A stretch of DNA of 64,000 nt from positions 62,001-126,000 of the forward strand of contig JAANYP010004670.1 in assembly GCA_020465985.1 (NCBI GenBank). Reading direction: 5' to 3'. The translations under genes and the position numbers were made by a program. Each line of letters begins with the position of its first letter. Positions within the stretch are counted from its first letter, which is position 1. The stretch comes from Centrapalus pauciflorus (lineage: Eukaryota; Streptophyta; Magnoliopsida; Asterales; Asteraceae). The notes under the pieces are model-generated. The model was not told the origin of the DNA. It did not search any database and saw only the letters and a program-made list of their open reading frames with translations. Shown here one piece after another: positions 49,840-62,588 of the stretch.

Positions 49840-51660
49840 GTAAACCATGTCTGGTATCTTGACTCCGGATGTTCCAAGCATATGACCGGATAAAGAGACA
49901 CACTCACGGACTTTGTAGAAAAGTTCTGTGGGACGGTCAGATTTGGAAATGATCAGTTTTGTCCGATCAGAGAATACGGAAGTCTCAAATACGACAAAAT
50001 TACCATTCAAAAGGTTTTCTATGTTGATGGTCTTGGACATAATTTGTTTAGTATTGGACAGTTGTGTGATAAAGGTTTAGAAGTCAATTTCAAAGCGAAT
50101 CGGTGCAGCATCAGATCCGGAGAAGGAAAGGAAATATTGGCAGGAAACAGGAAAACCAATTTGTACTCCATTGATTTAGCCTCGATTAATCTGAAGAAAG
50201 ATGTCTGCTTATTGTCAAAAGCTACATCTAAAACAGCATGGCTATGGCATCGTCGCCTTTCACATCTGAACTTCAATGAGTTAACCAACCTAGCAAAAGG
50301 AGGGTTAGTTAAAGGGCTGCCAACTCTCAAATTCCAAAAGGAGCAGTTGTGTGACGCATGTGAAAAAGGAAAAATGACAATAGCTACACACAAATCCAAA
50401 ACTGAACACTCATCCACGAGAGCACTAGAATTACTGCATATGGATTTGTGTGGACCTATGAGAGTACAAAGCATTAATAAGAAAAGATATGTATTGGTGA
50501 TAGTGGATGACTATTCACGATACACATGGGTTTTCTTCTTGAGGTCCAAATCGGATGCAACCGAAACTATCATAGACTTCATCCGGAAAATACAAGTGAA
50601 GTTGCAACTCACAATTCAAACAATCCGCTCAGATAACGGAACAGAATTCAAGAACAAATCACTTGACTAATTTTTGAATTCTATAGGAATTACACATCAG
50701 TTTTCAGCTGCTCGAACTCCACAACAAAACGGTGTCGTTGAAAGAAGAAATCGGACACTAGTGGAATCAGCTAGGATGATGCTAGCATATTCAAATTTAC
50801 CGTTATTCTTATGGGCAGAAGCAGTTGCAACAGCTTGTTTCACACAGAATCGTTCAATCATAAATAAGAGATTCGGATAGACTCCTTATGAATTGATTAA
50901 TAAACGAATACCTAATATTAAATTTTTCCATGTCTTTGGTTGCAGATGCTTTATTCTAAACGACAAATATAATCTTGGAAAGTTTAATCAAAAGGCAGAT
51001 GAAGGAATATTCATCGAATATTCAAAGGAGTCGGTTGCATTCCGTGTGTACAACAAGAGAACCAAGACAGTCAACGAGAGCGTCAATGTCAAATTTGATG
51101 AAGGAGTGGTAATGGCTTCTGAACACGCCAGTTCAGGACCCGAACCTAACAAACAGACTTCATTGGAGTCATCTGAACAAAATGCTGAACACTCGGACTT
51201 ACATAAGTTGTTTGAGAATTTTTATGAAGACTATTTTGAAAAGCCTAAATCTAATGTTCTAAATTTGGTGCCTGACATGATTACTGAAGATCCCGTCGTA
51301 GTCTCTGATCTTTCTCATCAACAAGCTTCAGAAGAAACTGGAGAAGCCTCAACAACAAATGTGCAATTGACAACTGAGATTGCACAACCAATTGAACCTC
51401 CAAATTCTTCTGAAACCCCCTTAACTTCTGAACATTCAGAAGCTCCTACCTCAGATGTCCCACCTACTACATCTGAAGTAACTCCCCAACCAACATATCT
51501 AGATCGTAATCCCAATCAAAACCAAATAGAACCGTTTCCACATACTTTTAAGTGGACAAGAAATCACCCAATAGAAAACATTATTGGTGATCCATCTGCT
51601 TCAGTCCAAACCAGAAGGGCCACCATAAATGAGTGTCTATTTTAAAATTTTCTAAGTAAA
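49840..51660 (+). pseudogene. Copia C protease, GAG-pre-integrase and integrase
   Basis: Protease WYLDSGCSKHMTG is encoded at about 49854-49892, then broken by a frameshift. From 50044 the frame gives FSIGQLCDKGLEVNF and the HHCC site (LWHRRLSHLNF near 50240; CDACEKGK near 50355). The triad is Asp in HMDLCGP near 50440, Asp in RSDNGTEFKN near 50630 and Glu in NGVVERRNR near 50730. In-frame TAA at 50668 and TAG at 50878 each replace a single expected codon. The tail has FHVFGCRCFILNDKYNLGKF near 50930 and VAFRVYNKRTKTVNESVNV near 51035, then a Ser/Thr/Pro/Glu-rich linker. TAA at 51643 ends it. Confidence 0.86.
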
Positions 51661-53175
51661 ATAGAGCCCAAGAATGTAAAAGAAGTACTTCTGGACGCTG
51701 ATTGGATTGTGGCGATGCAAGAAGAACTGAACCAGTTCGAACGGTTAAAGGTCTGGAGACTTGTTGAGCGACCAAAAGATAAATCCATTATAGGCACGAA
51801 ATCGATCTTTAAAAACAAGAAGGACGAACATGGAGTAATCATTCGGAATAAAGCTCGTCTCGTTGCCAAAGGATACAGCCAACAAGAAGGGAATGACTAC
51901 GATGAAACGTTTGCACCAGTTGCACGAATCGAAGCGATTAGAATGTTTTTAGCTTTTGCTGCTCATAAGAACTTTACAGTTTATCAAATGGATGTTAAAA
52001 CTGCGTTTTTAAACGGGGAACTAACAGATGAAGTATATACATATCAGCCCGAAGGTTTTACTAATCCTTCAAAACCTGATCATGTATATATTTTAGATAA
52101 ATCATTGTATGGCCTTAAACAAGCACTGCGTGCTTGGTATGATGCACTTTCAACATATCTGTTGAAATGTGGATTCAACAAAGGTGCAGTTGACACAACC
52201 CTGTTTATAAAATGTCAGGGTCCGGATATCATAGTTATACAAATATATGTAGATGACATAATATTTGGGTCTACAAATCCGGAATTTTGCAAGAAATTCG
52301 CATTTTTAATGTCCCAAAAATTTGAAATGAGCATGATGGGAAAAATAAATTTTTTCTTAGGATTACAAGTGAAACAATTAGCTGATGGTATTTTTATCAA
52401 TCAATCAAAATATATACAAGACATGTTAAAGAAATTTAACATGGTCAACAGTACTCCTATGAAAACTCTCATGGCTCCGGATTTAAAGTCAAAACTCGAT
52501 GAGGATATTTCGGGGAAACCTGTAGATGTAACTCACTATCGAGGTATAATTGGGTCATTGATGTACTTAACAGCTAGTAGACCGGATATTATGTTTGCTA
52601 CATGTGTTTGTGCAAGATATCAAGTAAATCCTAAAGAATCACATTTAACAGCTGCGAAAAGAATTTTAAGATATCTCAAAGGCACTCCAAACGTTGGTTT
52701 GTGGTATCCTAGAGAATCTTCATTTAATCTAACTGCTTTTTCTGACGCTGATCACGCAGGTGATAAGATGGATAGAAAAAGTACGTCTGGAGCAGTACAG
52801 TTCTTAGGTGACAAACATGTGTGTTGGTCATCCACGAAACAACATTGCGTCTCATTGTCTACAGCTGAAGTAGAGTACGTTGCTGTATCTTCTTGCTGTT
52901 CTCAAGTGTTGTGGATGAAGAGCCAACTACGCGATTACGGGTTTACACCAAAGAAAATACCCATCTACTGTGATTCTCAGAGCGCAATAGCTATTGCATC
53001 AAATCCGGTGCAACATTCAAAAAGAAAACACATTGACATTCGGTACCATTTTAGAAAGGATCATGTAGAAAATGGAAATATAGAATTATATTTTGTGCCT
53101 ACTGAATATCAACTAGCTGATTTGTTTACCAAAGCGTTAGATGAAAAAAGGTTTAATTTTTGGTATACAAATTAG
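51660..53175 (+). pseudogene. Copia C reverse transcriptase and RNase H (long open frame)
   Basis: Open for 488 codons from 51709. RT: EELNQFERLKVWRLVERPK near 51718, ARLVAKGYSQQEGNDYDETF, VYQMDVKTAFLNGELTDEVY and catalytic IQIYVDDIIFGSTN near 52240-52280. RNase H: FSDADHAGDKMDRKSTSG near 52737, STAEVEYVAVSSCCSQVLWM near 52855, YCDSQSAIAIASNPVQHS near 52965 and YQLADLFTKALDEKRFNF near 53105. All catalytic acidic residues seem present. The last codons are shifted, giving FWYTN instead of the usual end. The preceding linker stop at 51643 means no polyprotein, so I call it a pseudogene, though it is the best preserved pol domain in the window. Confidence 0.9.
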
Positions 53176-53925
53176 GTATATTGAATCGTTGAGATTTAAT
53201 AATTCAGTAGTTTCAATGTATAATTTTAACTTTTCATTTTTTTATTATTTTAATCTGATGTTAAATTCTTGAATCTTAAAAAGTTAATATACTTTGGAAT
53301 TTAACAAGATCTGGATTGTCATATGCAGGGGGAGCAGAAAATAAATTTATCTGATTTTGAGTAAATTTGATAATTTATTTGTTATTTTGTAGGGGGGGCT
53401 GAGTTGAGAAAAATGATACACATTTGAGGGGGAGCATCATTCAGATATTAGAGGGGGAGCATTTAAATTTTTTTTTGTGTGTCTGTTAATTTTTTGTTTG
53501 TTTATGTGTATTTTTCATTTTTTGTTGTTTGTTTTAAAAAAATTTTGCTTGTTCTGTTAGTTGGTGTTACTTGTGTTTTAAATCTGGTTTTAAATTTTTT
53601 ATTTTTTTAGAAATTTTTTTTGTTTTTGTTGTTGTTTTATTTTGGTTAATTTTTTTTTTTTTTTGCAAAGATATTGGGTTGTGGAGATTTAGTGGATCTA
53701 AAAGTGTAGAACCTTGGGCCGGTAATTTTTTTTAAATACAAGGGCCGGGTCAAACTAGGGTCGGGTCAAATGTTTTTTATAAATTTGAATTTCAAATTTT
53801 AAAAACATTTTTTTCATAAACCGACTTCCCATCTTCTTCTTCAACAAGTTTCTTCAACATAAAGAAACCTCAAACCCACATATCTTCGAAAGATTCAAGA
53901 AACTATTTCAGTATATTGTGTTCAA
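53176..53925 (+). other. Spacer between pol and third ORF of copia C, with four purine tracts
   Basis: No ORF. GGGGGAG tracts lie at 53328-53334, 53428-53434 and 53453-53459, with a G7 run at 53392-53398. They match the true polypurine tract at 57651-57661. Then follow T-rich DNA (53460-53670) and a leader with GGGCCGGGTCAAA-type repeats near 53740-53770. Confidence 0.65.
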
Positions 53926-56900
53926 ATGGCATCTCCAGTACAGTCTCAGAATTCCAATTCATCTGATTCTCATTCATCATCCAATCATACACTTGTATCC
54001 ACACCTGTTCGTTCAACCTCCGTTGCACGACCCTCACCTTCAAATATCATCCCAGATAACCAATTGGTCAAACCAAAACATTGCCTACCTTTCAGTGATA
54101 ATAACCATCGTTTGGATACCAAGGTTATCAAAGTCAGTCATCCTATAATAGTTGACATTCTCAAAGGCCATCCGTTAGGTTATCTTCTTTAATATAAACC
54201 ATCTATCCCACAGGTCTACCTACAACAATTTTGGCACACAGGCAAATTTGTTCCTGCTGATGGCAATCACCACTTCAAAGTAACCATAGACCAATTTAAA
54301 ACCAAAATCACTCTTGCTAGACTTCGTCACAACCTATTTCTTCCAAGACGTATAGACACAGTTAACTTTCCCGAGTTGGCTAATTTTGAAGATTTTGTGT
54401 CGGATGAGGAGCTAGTTCATGATTTGATTTGCCTGGGCTACTCGAAGCCACTACCAAAGAGCTCCAAATTTCATAGAAATGGTTTGAATGGGGAATGGTA
54501 CACGCTATTTGGGATTATCAATCGGTGTATGACTTCTAAGCACATAGGCATCGACAGGTGTAGCATTCATTGTCTACGGATATTTCATGGAATCGCGTTT
54601 AACAAACATTATGACTATGCTCAGTGCATTTGGGAAGACTTAAAGGAGATTGTACTTGCCAAAACAACAAATAGAGGAAGAAAGTTTGTTCTACTCCAGA
54701 GATTCATACAAATTCTAATCCGAGGAATTCTACGAGCAAATGAGAATATTCCGAAGCGAGCAAATTCACAGCGATGTCCTGATTATGTGATGATGAGTTT
54801 ACACGAAGTGCCGGATTCTCCAAATGCAAATATCATGCCGATCCCGGAGTCGTTGTTAAAATATGCAGATCAAGAGAGTGAGAATGTGAGATTATATAGG
54901 ATAGATCATGCTCCAATAGAGACCCAGGAACTGGGATCTCTTACCCAAGGAGCCTTAGGACGAGAGGAACCTCAGCACGGGGCTGAAGTTCAGGGTGACC
55001 AACCAGTGAGTGAGGGAGCTGATGTTGTAAGGGGTGGTGAGGAAGAGGTTCAGAAATCTGATTCTGAGAGAACTTTTTCGGATATTCAAGAAGAAGAAGG
55101 TGAAGGTGATGATAATGATGATGATGATGATGATGATGATGGTGTTGATGGTGGAGATCATCATGAGGAAGGAAGTGTGATGATAGATATAGTAAGTATT
55201 GCAGAAGAAAGTGTGAGGGATGCCTTCCGCCTAGAAAGCCGGGGTATAACCACATCTGCTGTTAGCTCTCCTATGAGAGGTAGCATTGAAGAAGTCAGTA
55301 TCCCACTGACGACTGCACACCCAACCATCCACTCAGTCTCCTCTCAACAGGGGATTGTTTCAGTTGAGCACCGGGATGAACCATATAGTCTATCCGAGAG
55401 TCATTTGGACTTGATGGATATTGAAATAAGTACACAGCTGCCCGAGTGTAGGACATCAATTCAATCACTGAGTATAGATCCTATACAGCTTAGGACACTA
55501 GAGTCAACTTCATCTATTGAAGTCAGTGTGGTTGAACTTCGTGTTCCCACCGGAACATCCTCAGCAACGGAAGCATTTGTTGCTCCATCGATTGAGGAGG
55601 GTGGAAGTCCAGTCAGAGCGACTACATTACCAACTCTGAGTACTGGCCACACAGACGTGCTTTTCACAAGTTCGACTTTTGTGACAACTGGAAGTCTGCG
55701 TGACCTAGTGGTGACTCTATCCCCTTTTGTTACCGAATCTACATTAAATCAAGCGTTATCTGCAGCTGTTGCAGGGGTGAATACACATGTATCTACTCAG
55801 TTGTCAGAAGTGATGGCACAGATGACGAATATTCACAAGTTTTTAAAGGGAAAGTCTGTTGCAGAAGAATCAATGAAGCAATCTAAGTCAAATCAAGCAA
55901 TCAATGAATTAAAGGAAGAGTTGAAAGAGTTTGTGTTTGAACAATTTGATGAAATGAGAGAGTGCATGATAAGTTTGGAAAGCACGGTGATAACTGCGTT
56001 GGGCAATTTATCAGAAAGAGTTGCAGCAGTTGAAGAAACTTGTAAGGCTCAAGCTTCCTCATCCTAAAGGAAACATGATGAGCATGATGAGGACTCCGAT
56101 GATGCTCCTCATGAGGGGGAGAAGAGGAGAAAGCTTGATGAGCCTACACCTGGGGTTTTGATGATAACGTACCCAGATAAAGAAGCTGAAGTTAAAGAGA
56201 GAGAAGCCGGGAGCACAAAAGAATCGGCTGGTGAACAAAGTGAGCTGGGATTGATTCTTTATGAAGATGTTCCAGTTCCTTTGAACATTCAGTCTGATGT
56301 TTACAATTTTGAAGAATATAATGATTCTGATGATGATGTTCAAGTTAAGCATCAAGAGTTCAGTATTCAAGGTGTAGAAGAATGGAGGGAGGAATATGTT
56401 AAAGTTTCTGAAGATGATGATGTAATTACTTTAACAGATGTTGATTTTAGAGGAGAAAGGATTGTAGAGGAGGAAGGATTAGTTCAGGAGATTTTGAAGG
56501 ATACGATATCAACACCAACGGTTGAAAAGCCTGAGGTTATAATTCAAGTTAAAGAAGAAGCAGAAGAATTTCCTGTGGAAAACGTGGTTAGTCAAGAAAG
56601 AGTTGTATTGAATGAGGTTGAGGTGATGGAAAGGTTCTTCAATGAATATGTGCTGCCAGATGAGTCTCAAAAGCAACATAGACTCAGATTTGAAGCACAA
56701 CAAGTCGTTCAAAGGGAAATTCAAGACATGCTTACACTGTTGAATAAAGATGAGATTAGTAAGAAGAAAGTAAAGAAGCTTGAGCTTCCAGAGAATCGAT
56801 CAGCAGAATTTATCAGGAAAAGGAACAAGATGCCGTATATCGAAGATATTCTGGAAAAACGAATACTTTGCAAGAAACAAGCACTGTGTTCTTTTCTCAA

Positions 56901-57630
56901 GTTATTTAGGGGTTTAGAGCCTAACATGCCAAATCTGGTCAACTATGCCAGTTTTCTAAGAAATAAGACACAAGAAGTTGAGAAAGTTAAGAGTGAGTTT
57001 AGGATAGTTAATCTGGTGAAAATAGAAAAGGAAAGATTTGTTAAGATTTTCTATCCGACGTTCACTGTTACTAGAGCTGATGGAAACACTTATACGTTCA
57101 GAGAAGCTGATATGTTCAATATGCACCTGCTCGACATTGAAGATCTATTTGATGAATTGTGCAGAAATAAAAGAAATGAACACTGCAGATTTGCCCTTAA
57201 GACACTTTTTCACTTCATGCATACCAAATTGGTATTAATGTCAGTACAAGATCTGCAGATAGGTGTTGAACGAGGTATGAGGAAGATAAACATGACAGCT
57301 CCTCACAGAGATATCAAGTTTGCTGGAGAATTGAAAGAATTTCAAGTTGTCATGGTAAAGCATCCAGCTGTTATGTACAGAGATAGAAATAAGAAGTTGA
57401 GGACTATGAGAAGTGTAGAACTGAACAAATTTTCAGATGGTACTCTGAACAAAGTTTTGAGTGGTTTAAAGGGAAAGCTTGCAGCTGATAAAAAGAGAAA
57501 GACGAAGAAAGGAGCTTTATCTGTGAATGACCGAAGACTCATGGTTGAATTCATCTCAAAGATTGAATGGAGGCTCTCAGATCGTAAAAGCATTAGAAGA
57601 TTTGAACAAAAGCTTGGATTGTCGATTTAA
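53926..57630 (+). pseudogene. Copia C third ORF, three long frames
   Basis: Unknown function. Starts ATG at 53926 (MASPVQSQNSNSSDS). TAA at 54190 interrupts the N-terminal domain, which continues with VYLQQFWHTGKF near 54210, DQFKTKITLARLRHNLFLP near 54290 and ELVHDLICLGYSKPLPKSSK near 54410. The 54376-56067 frame adds an acidic region with an Asp run from GAT repeats (55109-55142), a Ser/Thr-rich middle, and a C-terminal helix with INELKEELKEFVFEQFDEMR near 55900. TAA at 56065 follows. The last frame (to 57630) is Glu-rich, then a basic folded-looking domain with YTFREADMFNMHLLDIEDL near 57090 and KFSDGTLNKVLSGLKGKLA near 57425. No signal peptide or membrane span seen. Layout matches A and B. 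Confidence 0.68.
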
Positions 57631-57650
57631 AGACTTTGTATTTTCCATCA

Positions 57651-57661
57651 AAGGGGGAGAT
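57651..57661 (+). other. Copia C polypurine tract
   Basis: AAGGGGGAGAT directly before the 3' LTR. Confidence 0.88.
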
Positions 57662-57944
57662 TGTTAGAATGTATTATAATTGATGGAAATCAAAGTATAG
57701 GGTTTGTTTTGTAAATCTTCCATAGTTGTCAAAATTATGTATAAATATAGTAGGTTTGACTTTCAAAGAGAAGATCTCTGACATTTCACCTTTTGTACGG
57801 AAAAGCGGTTACTGACTTGGATATTCTTCTCATCATTTTGTAATCGACATTCTCTAGAATTAAATCATTCGGTTAGTTTTTGATTTCTATAATTGTTCTT
57901 GATATTGAATTGTTGCATATTTGATATAGAAACTGTAATTCACA
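57662..57944 (+). repeat. Copia C 3' LTR
   Basis: 283 bases, TGTTAGAATG to ATTCACA. About seven single-base differences from 36986-37268 by eye. Confidence 0.95.
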
Positions 57945-58563
57945 GTCTTGCATAATATATATATAATCACCAACAACAACAAGTTTCATAAAAACTCAAG
58001 TTTATAAGTTTCTAGTTTTCATTTTTAAGTTGTTTCTTTAAATGTGTTTATGAATATATGAACACATTATAAAAGTGTTAATATTATGAAAACATGTGAT
58101 ATATATGTGTTTTATAACTTTTATAACTTTTATACAAGTAGTCTTTGAATAAACAACAAGAATCATAAGTTGTTTCAAGTTTATAAACTGCGGATTTTCG
58201 GCAGAAAATTTATATCGACTTTGAAAAATCATAACTAATTCATAACTTAACGAAATGAGTTGATTCTTGTCTCAACTATGTCTTAACTATAGATCTGGAA
58301 GTTTTTATAATTTATTTTGGAGTTTAAGACCTCCAGAAATTATTTGGGAAACCGAAAGTTTGACAGCTCAAAAATGGCCAACATAGGGTTTTTAACGAGC
58401 TATTTCACCAACCTAAACATCTCGAAAAACGGCCGTTCTTGATTCTAAAAATCCTTTGTATATAGTAGTTTAATTGATAAGAAAACCAAAGCCTAAAACG
58501 TTTTGGAGCTTGGTCAAAAACAGTCTCAAAGTAGGCCGAAAAACCTCCGAAAAAGCTGGAAAA

Positions 58564-58632
<69 letters not shown>

Positions 58633-59594
58633 TGACGTTTTAAGCGGATTTTATTTATAAACTTGTAATGTTGAGTGATTTAAAACATAAAAATCTATAA
58701 GTATATATACATCATCATATATTAGAGACATCAAATCCTTATTATCATTTAGGACTCGATTAAACTCACGCGACGCATCATCCATCCATTCACGCTAAAT
58801 AGTTTTTTACGCTAGTTTTTGCCGTCGCAATCTCGGTGAGTTCTCATAGCCCCTATTTTCACAATGTTATGTTTTGGGGATGAAATACATGCTTCGTTTT
58901 TATATGGACAAGAAAACATCTTCATTTCTATTATGTATTACACATGTGATTCCATAAGCCCTTATATCATGAACCGTTAATTGCATTTATTTGTAAGCGC
59001 GAATATATTGTGGATAGATCTATTGGGAGTCATGTCCCTCATTCGGGTTAGTTCGGGTCGGCTAACAGCGAGTGCATATATATTCAACACACGGTATTAC
59101 AGTCGGGGATACTGCACAGGGCAAACTCATTTTAATTAAGCTTCGGTTGCATGATGGTTTATATGTAATTCATAATATGGAATTTATGATTTTATAAATT
59201 CAAACTCTACTATTGTTGTCCATACAAGTCATATTTACGTGTAAACCTATGAGCTCACCAACAATTTTGTGGACGTATTTTAGCGTGTATTTTCAGGAAA
59301 TTAAGGCAAGTTCATCACATCGGAATTATTTTCAAGCTTCCGCACTTAAGGAGTCGCACTCATTTTCATACCGACAGAGATTTAACTGCACTATTTTGGA
59401 TATTTTAATTATGTAACTAAATCTCTGTATTTTGTGAACTCCTTTACTCATATCAGACTATGTAAAACATTGCTGTGTTTAAAAGTTTCAACGATGTATT
59501 TTAAAAACGTCCATATAGTGGTCGTTCGTGATGATTATGGTTATGCTTCCGCGACGTCACGCTTCGTTGCCAACCGGGGTAACGGGGTGTGACA
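57945..59594 (+). repeat. Gypsy E 3' LTR, second part
   Basis: Resumes after the GTCTT duplication with GCATAATATATATATAATCA and ends GGGTGTGACA. Contains a (TA)n tract at about 58565-58627. Followed by TSD AAAAT (59595-59599). Confidence 0.95.
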
Positions 59595-59599
59595 AAAAT

Positions 59600-59714
59600 C
59601 CAAAGGGTTGTGAAATGTTCGTGAGAGAGTGAAATCATTAACCTACACAAAGCACAATATCACAGATATTTGCAAATCAAGTTGCATGACCGTTGTTGGT
59701 ATGAGGTTTACGAA
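59600..59714. other. Short flanking DNA between gypsy E and the CACTA element
   Basis: 115 bases, nothing recognised. Confidence 0.6.
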
Positions 59715-59996
59715 CACTACTACAAATCAAAGCTAATGCAACACTTTTGATGCAACACATTTAAAAATTGTTGCTTCAACACATTGACAATAAGTTTTGC
59801 ATATAATGATTTAATGCAACACTTTTTTATAGGTGTTGCCATTTTTACTAAAAAATGCAACAATTTTCTAAAGTGTTGCAATTTTACTAAAAATTACACC
59901 ATTTGTTTAAAGTGTTGCATGTTTTAATAAAAAATACAACACATTTTTAGAGTGTTATATTTATAATGAAAAAAATGCAACACATTTTTTAAAACA
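59715..59996. repeat. Left subterminal repeat array of the CACTA element
   Basis: About ten copies of GCAACACTTT / AAAGTGTTGC in both orientations, spaced about 20-35 bases. Confidence 0.85.
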
Positions 59997-60032
59997 CTAG
60001 TATAGTCCCCACGCAAAGCGGCGGCGGGGACA
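59997..60032 (-). mobile_element. Helitron-like 3' terminus
   Basis: The minus strand reads GTCCCCGCCGCCGCTTTGCG then TGGGGACTATACTAG, followed by T. A GC-rich hairpin (GTCCCC pairing with GGGGAC) ends four bases before CTAG, with T next, as in Helitron ends. It lies exactly where the CACTA repeat array stops. The Helitron would extend to the right. I did not find its TC start. Confidence 0.5.
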
Positions 60033-60424
60033 AATATTTATTTCGGTTCCTGGTTCGTTTACTTGCGTGATATTTTTAGAATGACATAAAGAAGAAATAG
60101 ATGTCGATGATGAATGATATCTTTAAATAACATAATAGAGAAATAGTTTAAGATTCAGTGTCATTCAAATATGATAAAAATCATATGGTAACAGACAAAT
60201 AAAGATTTTAATATGTAAAACTTACATTTTCGATCAAGTAAAATCAATATTAGTCTTTTACTGTTTTCATCCTTCTAAATGAATTCCACACGAACAGTCG
60301 TAATTTTCCACCATAAATGAGAGCTTAGGAGGGATGAAAAATCATCCACATGAAAATATTGATCCATTTTCTATGTAGATATTTGATTTACAAAAGATAT
60401 TTTATTTTTATTGTTTTAATTTAA

Positions 60425-60580
60425 AAAAAATATAAATATATCCAAAAGACTAAAATTTTAATTCAAGAAAACATATAAATATATCTAAAAGACTAAAATT
60501 TTAATTTAAAAAAACATATAAATATATCTAAAAGACTAAAATTTTAATTTAAAAAACATATAAATATATCTAAAAGACTA
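60425..60580. repeat. Tandem repeat of about 42-43 bases
   Basis: Four copies of ATAAATATATCTAAAAGACT plus AAAATTTTAATTTAAAAA. The first copy differs slightly. Confidence 0.9.
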
Positions 60581-60900
60581 AAAGTGAGAAACCCTAGCAT
60601 ATTCCTCCTTGTCCCCTTGTCTGTAGCCCCCATGGTTCTCCCTCTGCTCCGTCGTTCTCCCCCTGTTCTGCCGCTGATTGGTGGATGCCATCCACCACTC
60701 GTTGTCTCCTGACCATAAATGTGTCACTTCTTAATATTAGCCGACCACCCATCTCGATTACCTTTCAACGGTGCTGCACACCATGGAAAGAACCCCTAGC
60801 CTCTTCGTTTTCTACGTATTACATACTGGTGAGAACATCAACCGGGTGTTCCACCTCTCTGTCTGATTTTATTTCTCGAAGGAAATCCGACTTTCAGGTA
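60581..60900 (+). other. GC-richer exon-like segment, unassigned
   Basis: It begins GAAACCCTAGC, a word common in plant gene leaders, and is pyrimidine-rich with more G+C than its surroundings. An open frame of 72 codons lies at 60685-60903, and a donor-like TTTCAG|GTATGAC at about 60893-60905. I do not recognise the peptide. A captured 5' leader/exon is possible. Confidence 0.35.
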
Positions 60901-61886
60901 TGACTATCTTTTTATTATCTGAGTTTGGATTTGAATTCGGTTTCATTGTCTCTATTTGGTTATGTTCCAGATCTGTGTTCGAGATACAATGTCGTTCCAG
61001 ATCTGAGCTTGGGCCACACAATCGAGTCAAGCACATAACGACAATCGACCATTTGTTCGAGATCTGAATTTTGGTTGCTATTCTTTGGTAAATAATTTCA
61101 AAATTTAATGTCATTTTGTTCTTAACCTATAATTTCTTTGTTCTAGATCTAAATTTCGGTTGCATGTAGCAATTAAGCATCACATATGTGAAGTAACAGT
61201 CTGAAAGTCCTGAACCCGGTTCCAAGTAGCCTATCCATACAATGTCTTAGAAACAACAGCTGTGTACATAACCATGAACAACAAAATAAAATGATGTTGG
61301 GGTAATTTAAACTCTAGAAGAAACATGTACACAACCCCATCCACCTAGATCACATGATCAAACTTCATTTTAATTGGTTAATAACCAAAGTTTTGCTATT
61401 CGATCAATCAACAAATATACTTTATTACATAAAGCTACAATCATATCCAAAATTTGTAACTAAGAAAACATGATACGCACTATGAAAATAACGGAATATT
61501 GCAATTTTTTCTTTGCAAGTTATTTCTAGCAGCTTATCAAGAGTATATTTAATTGGCGCGTAGGTTAAACTCATTCTTATTCATTTATTTTCTGCAGATT
61601 TTGTTGAATTTTTTTTTACTTTTCTGTTGTGATTTATACAAAAAATTTTACAGATTATTATCTTAGTTTTAAAATAATGAATATTAATCAGACTTTGTGA
61701 TGAAAACGTTATGGAATATTTAAATTCCGGGGTGTGAAATTTTTTTTTTTGCAGTTTTTTGTTCCAGATTTTCTGTAGTTTTGTTTTTCAAAAATTCTGC
61801 AGTCTGTTTAGATGAAAATATTTATTTTTAGTTGTGAATATTTTTTCCAGAATCTGAACAATAGTGGTTTGGTTTTTATATTTTCA

Positions 61887-61985
61887 GCTTTGGATTTCTT
61901 CACCCAGGTGAATCTTCTTTATGACACTTTAATTGAGTTATGTACGCTAGAGACATGTCCTACTATGTTTGCAGGTCCCAAGTAT
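61887..61985 (+). pseudogene. Captured exon of a MOB1-like kinase activator gene
   Basis: Reads ALDFFTQVNLLYDTLIEL, then CTLETCPTMFAGPKY. This matches the conserved core of eukaryotic MOB1, the co-activator of NDR/LATS kinases in the Hippo-type pathway. Both Cys of the CxxxxC half of its zinc site are kept. An acceptor-like TATATTTTCAG lies directly before it. It is followed after GPKYV by unrelated sequence and a stop at 61998-62000. Only about 33 residues of a roughly 215-residue protein are present, so it is a fragment. Several substitutions (for example Leu for Pro after CT) suggest decay since capture. Confidence 0.78.
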
Positions 61986-62000
61986 GTCTTAGTGATTTAA

Positions 62001-62588
62001 TGCTATGTTTATGATCACATTCTTGGTATATTTTGAATGCATTAATCCATGAATATAAGAGAGAATGCACTCAAACTCTTGTATGCGTGAACACGTAATG
62101 AAAATGACAAAGATTAAGAATGATTTATTGCTGAGAAAATCTGACCATAAAAGTGTAAAATTTTATGTTGAATGCCCCATATTAAATGAAACTGTGGAGA
62201 TTATTGAAAGCTAAATTGACCATTTCAGTCCTTCTAAATCCTCTTAAAATTGTTCAAAGTTTGAAATGATGGAAAACTTAAACTGTATGACAAAAGTCAA
62301 AATTCTCCCCCTTTCCATCTCAAATGGAAGTGATTTTGTATTTAAAGACGAGGGTGTTTTCTTGAAGTTTTACGTATCAATTATCAAACTCCCAGCTGAA
62401 TTTTCTTTTAATTGTGCAATTACTACTTTATACATTTGGTTTTCATTTTACAACTTTATAGTCTTCATATCACTTAAGCATGTTAGTGATAATACATGCA
62501 CCTTGTTAAGCTACCAAACTAACCATAAAGAGTCTGTAAGGAGAGTGCACCAAAAAGCCATTATGTTGTCATTTTATTATTATTACTA
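62001..62588. other. Interior of the CACTA/Helitron element, unassigned
   Basis: AT-rich and mostly intron-like. An open frame of 108 codons at 62266-62592 (+) has no recognisable motif and ends in a poly-Tyr stretch from ATT/TAT repeats, so I do not treat it as a gene. Confidence 0.4.

Larger units (their letters stand above)
36986..57944 (+). mobile_element. Copia C: SIRE-type element interrupted by gypsy F
   Basis: TGTTAGAATG at 36986 to TTCACA at 57944 with TSD GTCTT on both sides (36981-36985 and 57945-57949). The LTRs are unusually short for this lineage, 283 bases each. I count about seven differences between them by eye. Without gypsy F the element is about 12 kb. The leader holds a 22-bp minisatellite, gag is partly deleted, pol has few lesions, and the third ORF is long. 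It is a family distinct from A/B/D by LTR. Confidence 0.94.

Noticed and set aside
54941..55255. Minus-strand His-rich open frame
   Set aside because: Antisense of the GAT/Asp repeat in the third ORF of copia C.
53926..57630. Retroviral envelope gene
   Set aside because: No signal peptide, fusion segment or membrane anchor visible in the third ORFs.
61812..62000. Functional MOB1 gene
   Set aside because: Only one exon-sized piece, with substitutions and a stop after it.
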